NCBI GenBank assembly: GCA_035772735.1
Contig: JASDFA010000007.1
Coordinates: 76,408,501 to 76,472,500, forward strand
Length of the DNA: 64,000 bases
From: Datura wrightii
Lineage: Eukaryota; Streptophyta; Magnoliopsida; Solanales; Solanaceae
Direction: 5' to 3'
Part shown: piece after piece, positions 47,381 to 59,760 of the stretch
Layout of the letters: the number at the start of each line of letters is the position of its first letter
Numbering within the stretch: position 1 is the stretch's first letter
Position numbers and translations under genes: made by a program
The notes under the pieces: model-generated
The model's input: the letters and a program-made list of their open reading frames with translations, nothing else
What the model was told of the DNA's origin: nothing
Databases searched by the model: none

Positions 47381-50133
47381 TGTTATACCCCGTAAAATTC
47401 CCAACACATAGATGGCCTATTCGCGTGTTGGTTAAGAGTATTTGAAAGCCATACATGCTAGGAAAATACCCGGGAAAAGACCGGACGAGAAACCTGTCGA
47501 ACTATCGCGAAAGGCGTCGGGGTAGAGTCCCTCTGCGATGGCAACGTGTCACGGAGGTGGAGCCTCTGCGTTGGCTCCGTGACACGTTAGCCCTATCCAG
47601 GCCCAAGTATAAAAACCTCCAACTTCGGTTTAAATGTTATATTTCATATAATTTCCAAAGAAGTCGAGGGAGAAACAAAGAGGACAAAGATTCCATTGAA
47701 ATTTCCTTCCGATTATGCCGTCACACGCGGTCCAAACTCAAATTAACTCAAGATACCGAGATATTAAGTATTAAGGAGCATTCCTACCTATTTAGTTTCG
47801 CGAAATTTGGCCGGCGAATCATCATGCTACCAAACTAAGGTAAGTGGAATTGCTCCAAATTAGTGTCAATACACTCCTAGCCTTAAAGTGAATATTTCTC
47901 CCTTCTGGACTTTCGAGAAATAGCGAGTTTTTTACTGTCTTTCGATAAGCCAAAGTTTAGACTATATATATATCGAAAGTGACGTTTTCTTTCAGAATAT
48001 TGGTGTATTTGGTTCTAATTGACAGGTATATGAATGTAGTTGGGAGAAACAGCAGAAGTACCGACGGAAATCACATCGGTCAGTCGGGTACTCAGAAACC
48101 AGGTATGTAAAGCTATTCTTTCGACAAGCCAAGAAGTACAGTCTAGAAAATAGATAGAATAAAGGCTATTGACAGATACCCAGCGTACAGGAACGATTTT
48201 AGTATAATTTCCAGCAAGCATGCCAGTATATCACTACATATCATGCGATAATCAGAATAACGGATAGTCAGATGATTTTAGATAGTAATGTGGTATCAGC
48301 TAGTAGCTCAGCATGTTCTTACAAATACCCAGAATTGAAGTTGTAAAAGCAGTATAATGAATTAGCAAGATTACAGATAGTATGTATTACATTTGTTGAG
48401 ACTGTATCCAGTAATAGATGGCACATTTTATATTATTGAGCTATATCCAGTTATAGATTTCATGTTCTATGTTATTGAGTTATATCCAGATATAATCAGA
48501 TCAGTAATCAGATATAGAAATAGCTCCAGACACCGATAGAGCTCCAGATACAGATATAGCTCCAGAAGCAGATAAAGGCCAAGTAGCAGTTAGCCCAACA
48601 ATCAGAAACAGTGCAAAATAGAATATAGCATCAGTTGTTTAATACGAACTGACCTTGAAATAAAAGAAGAGAATATGATTAGTGTTTTTCATTTGAGCAT
48701 GCTTACTGTGTATGTGTTTTTCATGTTGAGACATGTTATGGCATGTGGGCACCCTTCAGCATCCCCACCGCCCCTGGGTTATAGCTGTGTCGATACCAAA
48801 TTCAGATCCCGCCACCAGCTGGGCGATGCTGTCTGCCTAGAGGACGATGATGGCTGACCACCATAATAATACAGTCCAGATTACCCTGCTTGCTGGGCCA
48901 GTTCAGTTTGCTCTGTGGAGAGCCAGATTACCCTGTTTACAGGGGCAGATTACTCTGTGTGTGCTTGTGGCCGGGGGTAGTTTCAGATACAAATTTTTAT
49001 AAAATTACCTAGTTGCGTGCTTGCACCCAGGGGCAGTTTCAGTCATAGATACAACAGTAGATTACCCCGTGAGCGCTTGCGCCCAGAGGCAGGAGTCTTC
49101 GGACTCAGACACAGTTTATTGTCAGAGGCCAAGGCCTAAGCTACGTACCCAAAGGGGCCGGTAGGAGGAGCTCACAGTTATGAGATGAGTGGAGTGACTT
49201 ATTTTTTGTTGGTTTAGACCTGGGTAGGGGTAAATAGATTGTTCTATTGGTTGGCACCTTTCGGCTTATGGGGGTCGGTCAGGTATTGTGTGTATTTATA
49301 TGTATATCTATATGTGCTATTAGATAATCATAGACAGTAGGACAACACGTCATTAGGTACGCTCAGTTTAGTTAAAGAATAAGTAAACTCTCCCCAGTTA
49401 TCCTCCGCTAAATAGACTCAGCTACTTCCTGCTTGCATTTCATGTTGTTGTTGTTACCCGTTTCAGATGCATATTTCAGTTTGCTTTACATGCTCGGTAC
49501 CTGTGGTACTGACGCCCATGGGGGCGCTGCATTGCTTTCCTGCAGGTACATATAGACGAGGAGTCAATCCCTCGTGATCCAATCAGCAGAGTTGTCAGCT
49601 CCTATCCTCCGGAGCTAGACAGTCGGAGGTTGCTCCTATTTCCTTTTTGATTACAGTTTGGGTAGGTCGGGGCCCTATCCCGACCATTCTATTATTACTT
49701 CCTAGAGGCTTGCAGTCTGATGTTTCCCTGTGGTAGTGGACCCGGTCGTGTGGGGTCGTGCATATATATGTGTGTTTGGTTGATTATGTTGGACGTATGG
49801 GGCCATAGTCTGATAGTTGTGGTGACCTTGCCGGTCACATAGTTATTCAGTGTTCTATTGTTAAGTTATAGATAACTAGACAGCATGGTGGCCTCGTCGG
49901 CCCACATAGGTTTCCCTATATGAGATGATTCTGGTTAGCTGATGATACAGTACAGGTGGCTATAGGCCCAGTCGGCCGGAGGCTGTATTTACAACCGCTA
50001 TATAGCCAGTTCGTTTCTTAAAATAGAGCCAGAGTTAGCCAAAGCACCAGATGTGCTTAGGCTGGACCGTTTAGCAGCCCAGAGTCTAGCAGGCACCAGG
50101 TGCCCGTCATACCCCCCAAGGTGGGGTGTGACA
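47381..50133 (+). repeat. 3' LTR of element F
   Basis: Colinear with the 5' LTR over its full length. The same 14-bp inverted repeat (47543-47556 and 47575-47588) is followed by a better TATA box (TATAAAA, 47608-47614). Most differences from the 5' LTR are C/T and G/A transitions, as expected for methylated repeats. Confidence 0.9.
47543..47614 (+). promoter_or_regulatory. Palindrome plus TATA promoter module, F 3' LTR
   Basis: Both arms of the palindrome are unchanged relative to the 5' LTR, while the loop and flanks have changed (CTCCGCG to CTCTGCG, and others). TATAAAA follows 19 bp after the second arm. Confidence 0.65.
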
Positions 50134-50177
50134 ATTTGAACCCTTCAATCTGATCTTAGGGCATTCGGGGAACTACA
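50134..50177 (-). repeat. Shared LTR 2, terminal segment
   Basis: ATTTGAACCCTTCAATCTG.. to ..CGGGGAACTACA completes LTR 2 after element F, in register with 21676-21723. Confidence 0.75.
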
Positions 50178-50567
50178 ATATCTCCACCTTGGGAACATTC
50201 GTCCTCGAATAAGGATAAACATATTGAAAAGTTGGGGAAAGCAACTGTTATAGCTAATACTGAACATTTAAAGCTCAAAACTGACGGAGTGACTGTCTCT
50301 GGACTGAATTACATGACTAAACTAAATTCATGAATCACATATACATGCATTGACTTGAAACAAATTGGGGCACATGAACTGAGCATGAAACCAAATAGAG
50401 TGTTAGGGAGGAAACTGATACCTCAAGATGAAACTAAACTAGGAGGGAATAGATGCGGGTATTTAGCCATCAAATCTGCCTCGACTTCCTATGTAGCTCC
50501 CTCAACATGCTGGTTCCTCCATAAAACATTTACTGAAGATACTTCTTTGTTTATTATCTTTCAAATC
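50178..50567 (-). pseudogene. PPT, 3' spacer and integrase tail of internal I
   Basis: A decayed PPT (plus strand ATATCTCCACCTTGGGA, 50178-50194) borders LTR 2. From about 50430 the minus strand encodes the last part of the integrase tail (NVLWRNQHVEGA, then YPHLFPPS). The frame is cut at 50567 by solo LTR J, and its upstream part resumes at 52872. Confidence 0.7.
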
Positions 50568-52871
50568 TTTCATGACACGAACGTACACCCAGATCATAGA
50601 CATGGGATAACGGATCCCGAGAGACCCCAAGTCGACCCATGACACATGCATACAACTAATCTTCTTCAAATAAGTATAAAGATAATCATACAACATAGAG
50701 AAAACATAATTATAGCATAACATCATGTAATACTAGGTGTATACACAGCAGAGCACTACATACTTGTCTAAAAGCCTCTAAAACATAAGATGGATTGATG
50801 GGACAATATCCCCAACTAACCCAACAAAAACTGAACATAAACAACATGAAAGTCAATCAAACAGCCCTCGGAACATGAGCACTCACTAATAAGCTGGAAG
50901 TATAAGTTGAGATGGACTAAGGATGAGGATGAGCCTGAGATACGGACCATGTATCATAAAATGATACAACATAGAAAGTATGCGGTCAGTACGTGGAATG
51001 TACTGAGTATGCAAGATAACTAAAATAGACATTTTTAAAAGTAAAGTAAACTCATAAGTAGACATAGGAGAAGGACATCATGCTTGCATCAAAGTCTTTA
51101 TAATAAACATAGGGCTCAAGACATTCAAATCATTCATTATCATTCATTATCATAATCATAAGTAACTTTATCAAAATATAACTTGAGCCAATAGCATAAA
51201 CATAACATTTCATAAAAATATGCGGAACAATGGGAGGACTCATCTTAAACGACACAATCATGGTAGAGTCTTTCATGATGCCCCACTATCTCGCTCAAGT
51301 GGGCAGAGCCGACCCTTGCTTTCTAGGAGAGGGTCGTGCATAAGGCGTGATATCACATTTGAGGGAATCATTATCAATACATCATATCATTAGAAACAAA
51401 CGGTGGCATGTGGTTATGAGACACCGACGCAGTCCTTTGAACGTCGGGCTACTCGGTTCTAGACAAGGCTCCCCAACATGCATATAGGCTCATAATTAAA
51501 TCATTAACATCATGCATTAAGATTCATTGGCTTGAAAATAACATTTATTATCATTGATCCCCTTTAAACATACTTATCCAAGAATCAAAGGCCCCTTTTC
51601 ATCGCCCAACATCATAAATCGATAAAACATGTGATTCATTTAAAAAATCATAATTCATTCTTCAACATGTGGCCATTGCCCAATACTTCATCATATTGAA
51701 TTCTTTCAAATACATGCTCATAAACATGGGTAGCTTAAAAATCATGCTTTTCTATCATCAATAAATCTCAAATTATAGAGTATTTATCATAAATCATGCT
51801 TCCATGAACTTTCATCAAATGAGCAATTTGGATTTAAAAGCTTGAAATATGATTAAAAGAAAAATAGTGATAAAACCTGCCCATCATTCATACTTTAATA
51901 ATTAAAACTCAATTAAATCATACCTATAATGAGAAATCACATTTTCATGCACTTGGGTAAAATCCCATAGACTTGAATAGGAGGATTCATGGTTTAAATC
52001 AAAATTGGGCATGGGTAAGGAAGTATTCCACCCATTTTAAAACCCTACATACCTGAGAATGAATGGACTCAAAGTTCCTTGTACACCCACAAAGAAATTG
52101 ATAAAAATTTGAGGAAGAAGGCCTTGAATCTCCCAAAAACCTCTCTAAGCTTTTGCATGAGAATGGGCATGCATAAAGGACTTAACACATATTATCATAC
52201 TCAGAAAATATCCAAAATGATTTAGTTTAAGGGTTAAAAATGTAGAAAGGTCAAAAATGCCCTTACAATAATTTCCTTGAAAACCTGCCCCGGATGGACC
52301 AACGACCGACCTAACAAGTCGGGACAGCATACCACGACCGTGGTAGCGAATCATTGAGTCCACTTCTTTACCTCATGCCTCGGATCCTTCCCATGGCTAA
52401 TTAGGAAAAGTCGTGACTTCAAAGGATGAGTCGTTGGATCGACCGTCGTCAACTCCTTGACCAAATCTGGCGTTCCTTCCCACGCGCCTCACCACGACTC
52501 GTGGTAACTTCCAACGAGTTACAGTTTCCATCCGTTTTCTGTACTAGAACCTTCAACCCAGGAATGATGACAGGAAACAATGGGTAGTCCCTCTTAACCA
52601 TAAATTTTGCGATGCGCCGTGAGTTCCTCCTCTACCTAAGTCCAGCGTCCCCACAACTGGTGACAACGACTCATTGTTTCCAACAACGGGTCATTGCACT
52701 GTCCATTGTCTCCACTGTTTCCCTAACTTCCCAAACCACGATAGGTAGTGAAGACCCATGGTACCCTACCACGAGTCGTAGGGTCATCTGTTCTATGATA
52801 TTTTTGCTGGTTTTCTACACATTTCAAATTTAACTCCCGAGTCTACTCTTATCCTTTCTCGAGGTATTACA
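50568..52871 (-). repeat. Solo LTR J (H subtype)
   Basis: 2304 bp, starting TTTCATGACACGAACGTAC (decayed TGTCATGAC) and ending ..TCTCGAGGTATTACA. It sits inside the integrase tail of I, after the codons for LDRQV. Flanks AAATC (50563-50567) and AAACC (52872-52876) match at 4 of 5. No internal region. Palindrome block at 52300-52770. Confidence 0.8.
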
Positions 52872-54110
52872 AAACCTGACGATCAAGTATTTCAATCGAA
52901 ACCTCTTCATAGCTAAGGCTATCCTTCATTCCTATGCTCTCCATCGGGACAACTAAAGCTGGATCACCTATGCATTTCTTTAAAAGAGACACATGGATAA
53001 CTGGATATACTGAAGCCAATTCTGAAGGCAAGTCTAATTCATAAGCCACCTTGCCAACACGTCTCAAAATCCTGTACAGGCCAACATAATAGGGACTGGG
53101 TTTCCCCTTCTTTCTGAACCACATCACTCCCTTCATGAGAGACACCTTCAGACACACCCAATCATCACCTTCAAAATTAAGTTCTCTCCTCCTCACATCC
53201 ACATAGGACTTTTTACGACTCTAAGTTGTTTTCAACCATACCCTTATAAGATGAACCTTCTCCATAGTCTCATGAACTGAATTCGGTCCTATTAACGTAG
53301 CTTCACCGACTTCAAACCAACCAATAGGTGATCTACATCTCCTCCCATAATGAGCCTCAAATGGAGCCATTTGAATGCTGGAATGGTAGATGTTGTTATA
53401 TGCAAACTCGATGAGAGGTAAATTATCATCCCAACTACCTTTGAAATCAGTCACACACACTATTAACATATCCTCAAGAGTATGAATTGTCCGTTCAGCC
53501 TGATCATCTATTTACACGTGAAAAGTTGTGCTAAGCTTGACCTAAGTACCAAGTCCCTTCTGAAATGATCTCCAAAATTAGGAGGTAAAATGAGTACCTC
53601 TATCTGATATGATGGAAAAGGTCCCATGCAACCGAACTAGCTCCCGAATATACAACATAGCATAATCCTCCACTGAGTTGGTAGTTTTGACTAGTAGGAA
53701 ATATGCTACTTTAGTTAACCTGTCTACAACCACCTAAATAGAATCATAATGTCGACGAGTACGAGGCAACCCTGTAATGAATTCCATATGATTTCCTCCC
53801 ACTTCCAAGTAGGGATACTAATGTCTTGAAGCACACCTCCAAGTCTTTAATTCTGAACTTTCACCTATTAACAATTCGAACACCTTGCCACAAACTCTGT
53901 TATACCCTTCATGCCATTCAACCAATAGACTTCCTGTAGGTCACAGTACATCTTGGTGGCACCTGGATATATAGAATATCTTGAACCATGATCCTCATGC
54001 AACATACTCTCCCTCAAGTCATCAACACCCAGTACACACAGACGACCCTAATATCGTAGTACACCATATCCCCCTTAGGAGAAAACCTCCACCTTCTGAG
54101 TTTGCACAGC
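52872..54110 (-). pseudogene. Integrase of internal I
   Basis: Clean blocks: RRRELNFEGDDWVCLKVSLMKGVMW and VGKVAYELDLPSELASVYPVIHVSLLKKC (52867-53202), then DFKGSWDDNLPLIEFAYNNIYHSSIQMAPFEAHYGRRCRSPIGWFEVGEA (53221-53469) as separate frames around a stop. The catalytic core and zinc domain (53470-54100) are heavily mutated; VQVLQDISIPTWKWEE-like text can still be followed around 53800. Confidence 0.75.
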
Positions 54111-54780
54111 TTCCTTCAACTTTACCAAAATAGGATCCTCCTCTTGTATAGCCTTGACATTAGTCACCAAGGAAGATTCTGATCAATTTTGAACAATGGC
54201 ACCACCATCTGTTGAGTCAACAATACGAAGTCCTAATCATTCAAGAAAGCGCACATTCTTTACTAACTCTTTTATCTATTTATCTACATGGGCACACTAT
54301 CCATATAAATCCTACTAAGAGCATCTGCCACCATATTAGCCTTGTCCAGATGATAATGGACACTCATATCATAATCTTTAAGAAGCTCCAACAACCTCCT
54401 TTGTCATAGATTTTGATTCATCTGAATAAACATATACTGTAGGCTTTTGTGGTCCGCAAACATATCCACATGGACCCCGTACAGATAGTGTCTCCAAATC
54501 TTCAAGGAAAATACTACCGCTGCCAACTTGAAGTCGTGAGTCAAGTAGTTCTTTTCATGGACTTTTAGTTGCCTGGAAGCATAGGCTATAACCTTACTTT
54601 GCTGCATCAATACACAACCAAGGCTGATCCTTGAGGTGTCACAATATACCAAAAACCCATCGATACACTTAGGTAGGGTCAACACTAGTGCCGAGGTGAA
54701 TCGAGTCTTCAAATTTGGAAGCTCTTCTTACATGCCTCTAACCATTAAAACGTCACTTTCTTCTAGATTAACTCAGTCAA
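54111..54780 (-). pseudogene. RNase H of internal I
   Basis: 54404-54712 is open and reads ALVLTLPKCIDGFLVYCDTSRISLGCVLMQQ, KVHEKNYLTHDFKLAAVVFSLKIW and HVDMFADHKSLQYMF. Two catalytic positions have changed (the Glu of DLELAAV is Lys, and TDHKS is ADHKS), so even this stretch would be inactive. The DALSR end lies in broken frame near 54320. Confidence 0.75.
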
Positions 54781-55620
54781 CGCTGCCACAACGGATGAAA
54801 AACCTTCAACAAACCTTCGATAGTAACCAGCTAAACCCAAGAAACTCCTGATATCTGAAGGGCTAACTGGTCTAGGCCAATTCTTCACAGCTTCTATCTT
54901 TGAAGAGTCCACCTGTACACCCTCACTTGACACCACATGACCCAAAAATTCTACCAAATTTAACCAAAACTCACACTTGCTGAATTTAGCATATAGCTGG
55001 CGATCCATAAGAGTCTGTAGTACCACCGCCAAATGAGCGGCATGCTCCTCCTTGCTCCGAGAGTATATGAGAATATCATCTATTAACACAATCACGAACA
55101 TAACCAAATATCGCTTGAACACCCTATTCATCAAATCCATAAAAGCTTCAGGAGCATTTGTTAGTCCAAAAGACATAACTACAAACTCATAGTGAATATA
55201 TCGAGTCCTAAATGCTATCTTTGGGATATCACTCTCTCTAACCCTGAGTTGATGATATCCTGATCTAACGTCTATATTTGAAAAGAACTTAGCACCCTGA
55301 AGCTAGTCAAACAAATAATTAATCCTGGGGGGGATACCTATTCTTGATCATAACCTTGTTCAATTACCGATAGTCAATGCACATCAAAAGGGAACCATCT
55401 TTCTTTCGGACAAAGAGAACTGCTGCACCTAACGGGGATTTTCTTGGTCTAATGAAACCCTTGTCCAAAAGATCCTTCAACTACTCCTTCAACTCCTTTA
55501 GCTCAGTTGGATCCATTTTGTAAGGAGGAATTGATATAGGCTGCGTATCGAGAAGAAGATTAATACCAAAGTCGATCTCTCTTTCGGGAGGAATTCTGAG
55601 TAAGTCATTTGGAAACACTT
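54763..55620 (-). pseudogene. Reverse transcriptase of internal I
   Basis: The open part (54763-55176) runs MSFGLTNAPEAFMDLMNRVF, FVIVLIDDILIYSRSKEEH, FLGHVVSSEGVQVDSSKIEAVKNWPRP and SDIRSFLGLAGYYRRF. The active-site box is LIDD with both Asp intact. Upstream, the fingers (KDGSL, PPYKMDP region, 55180-55600) contain stops and frameshifts. Confidence 0.8.
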
Positions 55621-56120
55621 TTGGATATTCACGCACTACAAGAACTTACTGGATAGTCGGGTTTTAGATGTAGCATCCTTAATCCTAACTAGGTGGTACA
55701 CGCAACCTTTACAGATCATCTTTCTATCCTTAAGGTAGGAAATAAAACAACCTACAGGCACAATTGAACTACCCTTCCATTCTAGGACTGGATCAACTGG
55801 GAATCGAAACTCTACCACACGGGTTCTAAAATTTACTGAGGCATAACATGCATGTAGCCAAACCATGCCAAAGATAATATCAAAATCAGTCATGGCTAGC
55901 TCTACTAAATCTTCTTAGGTGACTTTCTGAAGGACTGTGACAGGGTAATTTCTATATACTGGTCGAGCTATAACTGAATCACCGACTGGAGTAGAGACTG
56001 AGAAGGGTTCTGATAGGATTTCGGGTCTTACTCCGAAACTACTAGCAACATAGGGCATCAAAAAAGAAAAAGTAGACCCTAGATCTAATAAAGAATATAC
56101 ATCAAGGTGGAATACTCATA
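55621..56120 (-). pseudogene. Protease of internal I
   Basis: MTDFDIIFGMVWLHACYASVNFRT (55820-55893) is the second protease block, with the usual GMDWL changed to GMVWL. The active-site block near 56060-56100 reads LDLGSTFSFLMPYVAS. A stop lies between them. Confidence 0.7.
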
Positions 56121-57493
56121 ACATACTAGTGACTACATCTGGAGAGGCTCCTGCTCCTAACCAGATATAAGGGCATAAAACCTGTTCTGGCGCTGACCAC
56201 CACCTGCACTGTGGACACACCCTACTGAGCTGGGCGTGCTGGTGCTGCTACTGAACTGGCAGATGGATCTCGGCCTCTACCATGGCCTTGTGTAGTTGCT
56301 GGGAAATCTCTAAGCATATGTCTGAGCTTCCCACACCTGAAATAAGTACCTGAACCTTCTAGCACTGATCTGTGTGCCTCTGGTCACACTTGTCACACAC
56401 TAGAATGCTAGGCTCTACGGGTCTGCTCCCTTGACCTCGAGAGCCTGATGATCATCCCCTCTGGTCGTGCCTAGATATGGATGGCACACTTGCTTTCGAC
56501 GGTGCTGGGGATGATGACCACTAATGGGACTGCTATGGGTGTCCACCACTATGTCTCGGCTGGGAGAATCCAAAACTATCAATCCTGTCCCTCTAGGCCT
56601 CTCTCTCCCTCTCCCTCTCCCTCTCACTCACCTGTACCGCCTCTATTTATTGGGTGTATAGAACAAACTGTGATAAATCGATATCCCGATAAAGCATCGC
56701 AGTTCGGCAATCCTTGACCAAATAGTTCGTTATGTCATGCATGAACTGACTCACTCGAGCCCTCTGATCAGCCACCATATCTAGTGCATATTTGGACAAG
56801 ATGGTGAACTCTAAAGTATACTCTTGGACTGTCATGTTGTTTTGCCTCAGGTTCACAAATTCAGCTGCTTTTATCTCCCTCATCTCTCGGGGAAAGAACT
56901 GATCCATGAATGTGGTATGGAAGCGGTGCTCTGGCTGATTAAACTAAAATCCCATGAAAATTAGGTGTACAACCTAAAATCAATTTAGATTCAAACCATT
57001 TAGTTTCGTTGTGTTGTAAGAGAAAGACGAATGATCATCCCAACCAATGGGACCCGCTCCGACTGCTCTTCCATCCTTCCACTGTCTGAACAAAATATGT
57101 GCAACCCTTTTCAATTGATAAGAGGCTAAGTCTATGCACTCTCCCATGTCACCCCCATGATTTGGATGATTTTCTGAGTCTCATAAATAAACTCGTGTGG
57201 TTCCTCGTCCACCTTCTATCCGAGAAACTCTAGAGGGTTCATCTTGAGAAAGTCCCTGACTTTTGCCGTTGTTGCATTCCCATTTTGGGGGACATGCGCT
57301 ACTGCCTTTTGGTTAACTTGGGCGGTCAATGCCTGTACGGACATCTGGATGGAAGCCCTAAACTCTGCATGGCCCACCTGCTCGAGCACATGATTCACGG
57401 GGGCAAGTGGGGCCTACTGGTGCCCATCTCCATTGACATTCTCATGGCCATTCCATTTCCGTTTCTTCTCCCATTGACTCGGCGAGGAGGCAT
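56121..57493 (-). pseudogene. Gag of internal I
   Basis: ATG at 57491-57493 (MPPRRVNGRRNGNG). A frameshift in the GNG repeat follows. Further blocks are AEFRASIQMSVQALTAQVNQ, FLKMNPLEFLG (57216-57398), then MDQFFPREMREIKAAEFVNLRQNNMTVQEYTLEFTILSKYA (56647-56907) and a Arg/Glu repeat. About 80 bp at 56940-57030 (AATTAGGTGTACAACC..) do not fit gag and look inserted. The zinc knuckle region (56350-56410) is decayed. Confidence 0.75.
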
Positions 57494-57669
57494 GATTCTG
57501 CAAATGCGTATAGCACGAGTTAGAAGGATAGAGAGACATTTCATCGCATGATATATATCATGAAAGAAGGGAAGTTTCCTAAAACGCTTTGTAGCCTCTT
57601 CGTCATAAGTGTGGTGCGCTTCACACCCATGAAAAAGACTCAATGCAGCTTTCCAACACCCGAGGAGAT
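57494..57669 (-). other. Leader of internal I, lacking a PBS
   Basis: Runs from the gag ATG to LTR 3. The text CAACACCCGAGGAGAT joins the LTR directly, so the PBS-bearing 30 bp found in H are absent at exactly the place where E lacks them. Confidence 0.7.
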
Positions 57670-59706
57670 TGTCATGACCCAAACATAGGCCCAAATCGAG
57701 ACACAAGATAAAGAACCCCCGAGAGGCTCCAAGTTAACACCTACATGAACATGACATTTAAAGCTCAACATAATAATGCAGAAGTTTAATATATGAAATA
57801 GCGGAAGTCTGAAAATCTAATAACATTTGAATATTTGAATACATAACACAATTCTGAAGCTAAATACATACTATGTCTGATAAGCCTCTACAACCCGACG
57901 AGTTAATGGCACAAGACCCTAACTAACTCACTAATAAATAGAGACTGAAAGTACTAATAATAAACTAATAAGAAGGTCCTCGGAGGATGAGGACACAATA
58001 AAAAGGCTGGGAAATGCTAACTCTAAAAATCTGGCTAGCGGTGGGACAACACCTGAACATCTGAGCCTGTATCATGAAACGATACAATATAGAGTATGCG
58101 GTCAGTACTTATAATGTACAGAGTATGCAACATAAGTAAAATCGCTAGGTAAGTAAAAGTGAAATAATGCATATTATAAAACATACACAAGATAAGATTA
58201 TGAGGGTAATGCTTGAATGCTATTATCTGAAAACATGATTTAAACATGACTGAATATCATAATTGAATTGAATGACCCAAAGCTCAAAAACTGCTAATTA
58301 TAAGTTAAACTGAACATTGGGTCAAACCTGCTGACAACATAATATCTTGACTGATTAACATGCATTACTAAAATCATGAGGAACAATGGATGACTCGTCA
58401 TATAACAGACATTACCACGATAGAGCTTACATGGTCCCAACCATTACACTCAAGTGGGAAGAGCCATCTAAAGCCTATCCAGGGCTAAGGGCGCTACCAT
58501 GATATCGATATCAAGATGAACGCCCCTCGGGGGCAGGGAAAGCTCACAAAGGAGGTCCCAAATATTCTGAATATTTCTACCTTGGCACGTAGTTCTAAGC
58601 CACAGGGTTGACTGAACCCTTAGCTTGCTCGATGCTAGACATTACTCCCTAAAACATGCAGATTCTCTCAATCGTTTTTCAACGAAGAAGAACCACCCTC
58701 TTTCAATGAAGTTGAATCATAATAATATATGCATAAGCTGAAAACATATGATGAGGAGCCTTGTCTCAAACCATACCACAAGCTAAAAAGTGGGAGTCTA
58801 GACTCCAAAATCATGTTGTAAGCTAATAACATGCAATTGAAGTTTATCATGAACATACTTAATCATATGAGCTTACCTAAACTTATACATACTTTGGATA
58901 GTCAAAATAAAGAATGCAAGCATGGGCAATTCAAAATCATGCTTTTATCTTATACATCTTATCATACTTGAAAACATATATGATAATCTCAACCATTCAT
59001 GAACTTTCATAATTAGGCATTATAATTGTAAGACTTTGAAAACATGAATTGTAATTGAAAACATTAAAAACATGCCCATGAATCTGAATTTAACATTAGA
59101 AACATGAATAGAATTTACCCATGATAGATACTTAGATTTCACAAGTTGGATAAAAACCTCATAGATTCATCAACTAAGAATTCCATGAATTTTAGAAAAG
59201 GATTTGGGCATGGGAATGAAGGAATACTTTCCATTCACAACCCTACATACCTGGGTACTTTTTGTTGCACACCCTTCTGGAATGCCCAAAGGAATTGGGG
59301 AAGAACTTGATGAATTCTAGGCTTGATCACCTTAGGAACTTCTAGTCTTGCATGCAAGGAGAGGGATTGATTTTGAATGAGTTAATTCCTCTTAAAATAC
59401 ACCTATCTGAGCTTAAAACAACATAGTTTAGGTCTTACAAGTTTAGAAATAGTGGAAAAGCCCTTAATAAATTCACATGTAAAGCACAATGCTAGCCCAA
59501 CGAGGGACTAGACGATTCGTTACCTGAGCGAATGACTCGTCAATTACTCCCATTGCCAACACTGGAAAACATAATTCTACCAATCACCATGAGGGACACC
59601 AGGCCTCGTGGTGTACCTAATGACTCGTCCTATGACATAGAGAAGAAATGTCTATTTTATCTATTTGAACCCTCGGGTCTGATCTTAGCGCTTTCAGGGT
59701 ACTACA
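57670..59706 (-). repeat. LTR 3 (5' LTR) of the E-I array
   Basis: TGTCATGACCCAAACATAGG.. to ..TTTCAGGGTACTACA, 2037 bp. It is shorter than LTR 1 (about 2.25 kb without D) because part of the palindrome block near 59600 is deleted. Followed by atcat, the presumed outer target duplication. Confidence 0.8.
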
Positions 59707-59760
59707 ATCATTGTATGTCATATCAGTCCAGTTAGGAATTATCAGCATTCTTACATGTTA
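59707..59760 (+). repeat. LTR L, resumed fragment
   Basis: ATCATTGTATGTCATATCAG and the following 35 bp. Joined to the left part at 11700 they give one continuous LTR-like text across a single 5-bp duplication. The fragment then ends at an unrelated repeat. Confidence 0.45.

Larger units (their letters stand above)
39365..50133 (+). mobile_element. Element F, best-preserved full-length Del/Tekay chromovirus
   Basis: 10,769 bp on the plus strand. LTRs of 2752 and 2753 bp, decayed Met PBS, gag, PR, RT, RH, INT with chromodomain-like tail, and PPT. Flanked by ATATG (39360-39364) and ATTTG (50134-50138). It splits LTR 2 of the array. The reading frame is broken by roughly five frameshifts and several TAG codons, but all catalytic motifs are present. 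The LTRs differ at about 6% over the first 230 bp, mostly transitions, making F the youngest datable insertion here. Confidence 0.9.
11701..59706 (-). mobile_element. Tandem Tekay array E-I (LTR-internal-LTR-internal-LTR) with nested insertions
   Basis: Three minus-strand LTRs of one subfamily enclose two internal regions. LTR 1 is 11701-11751 plus 19522-21723. Internal E is 21724-25883. LTR 2 is 25884-26742, 28375-28605, 38264-39364 and 50134-50177. Internal I is 50178-50567 plus 52872-57669. LTR 3 is 57670-59706. LTR 2 is directly preceded by the gag leader of E and directly followed by the PPT and integrase end of I, so it is shared. The outer 5-bp flanks are gtcat (11696-11700) and atcat (59707-59711). 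This fits a single insertion that was tandemly duplicated by unequal recombination. Confidence 0.65.

Noticed and set aside
25884..50177. Interpreting the scattered minus LTR pieces as independent solo LTR fragments
   Set aside because: Each piece resumes exactly where the previous one stopped, with 5-bp duplications at the interruptions, so they are one LTR split by G, H and F.
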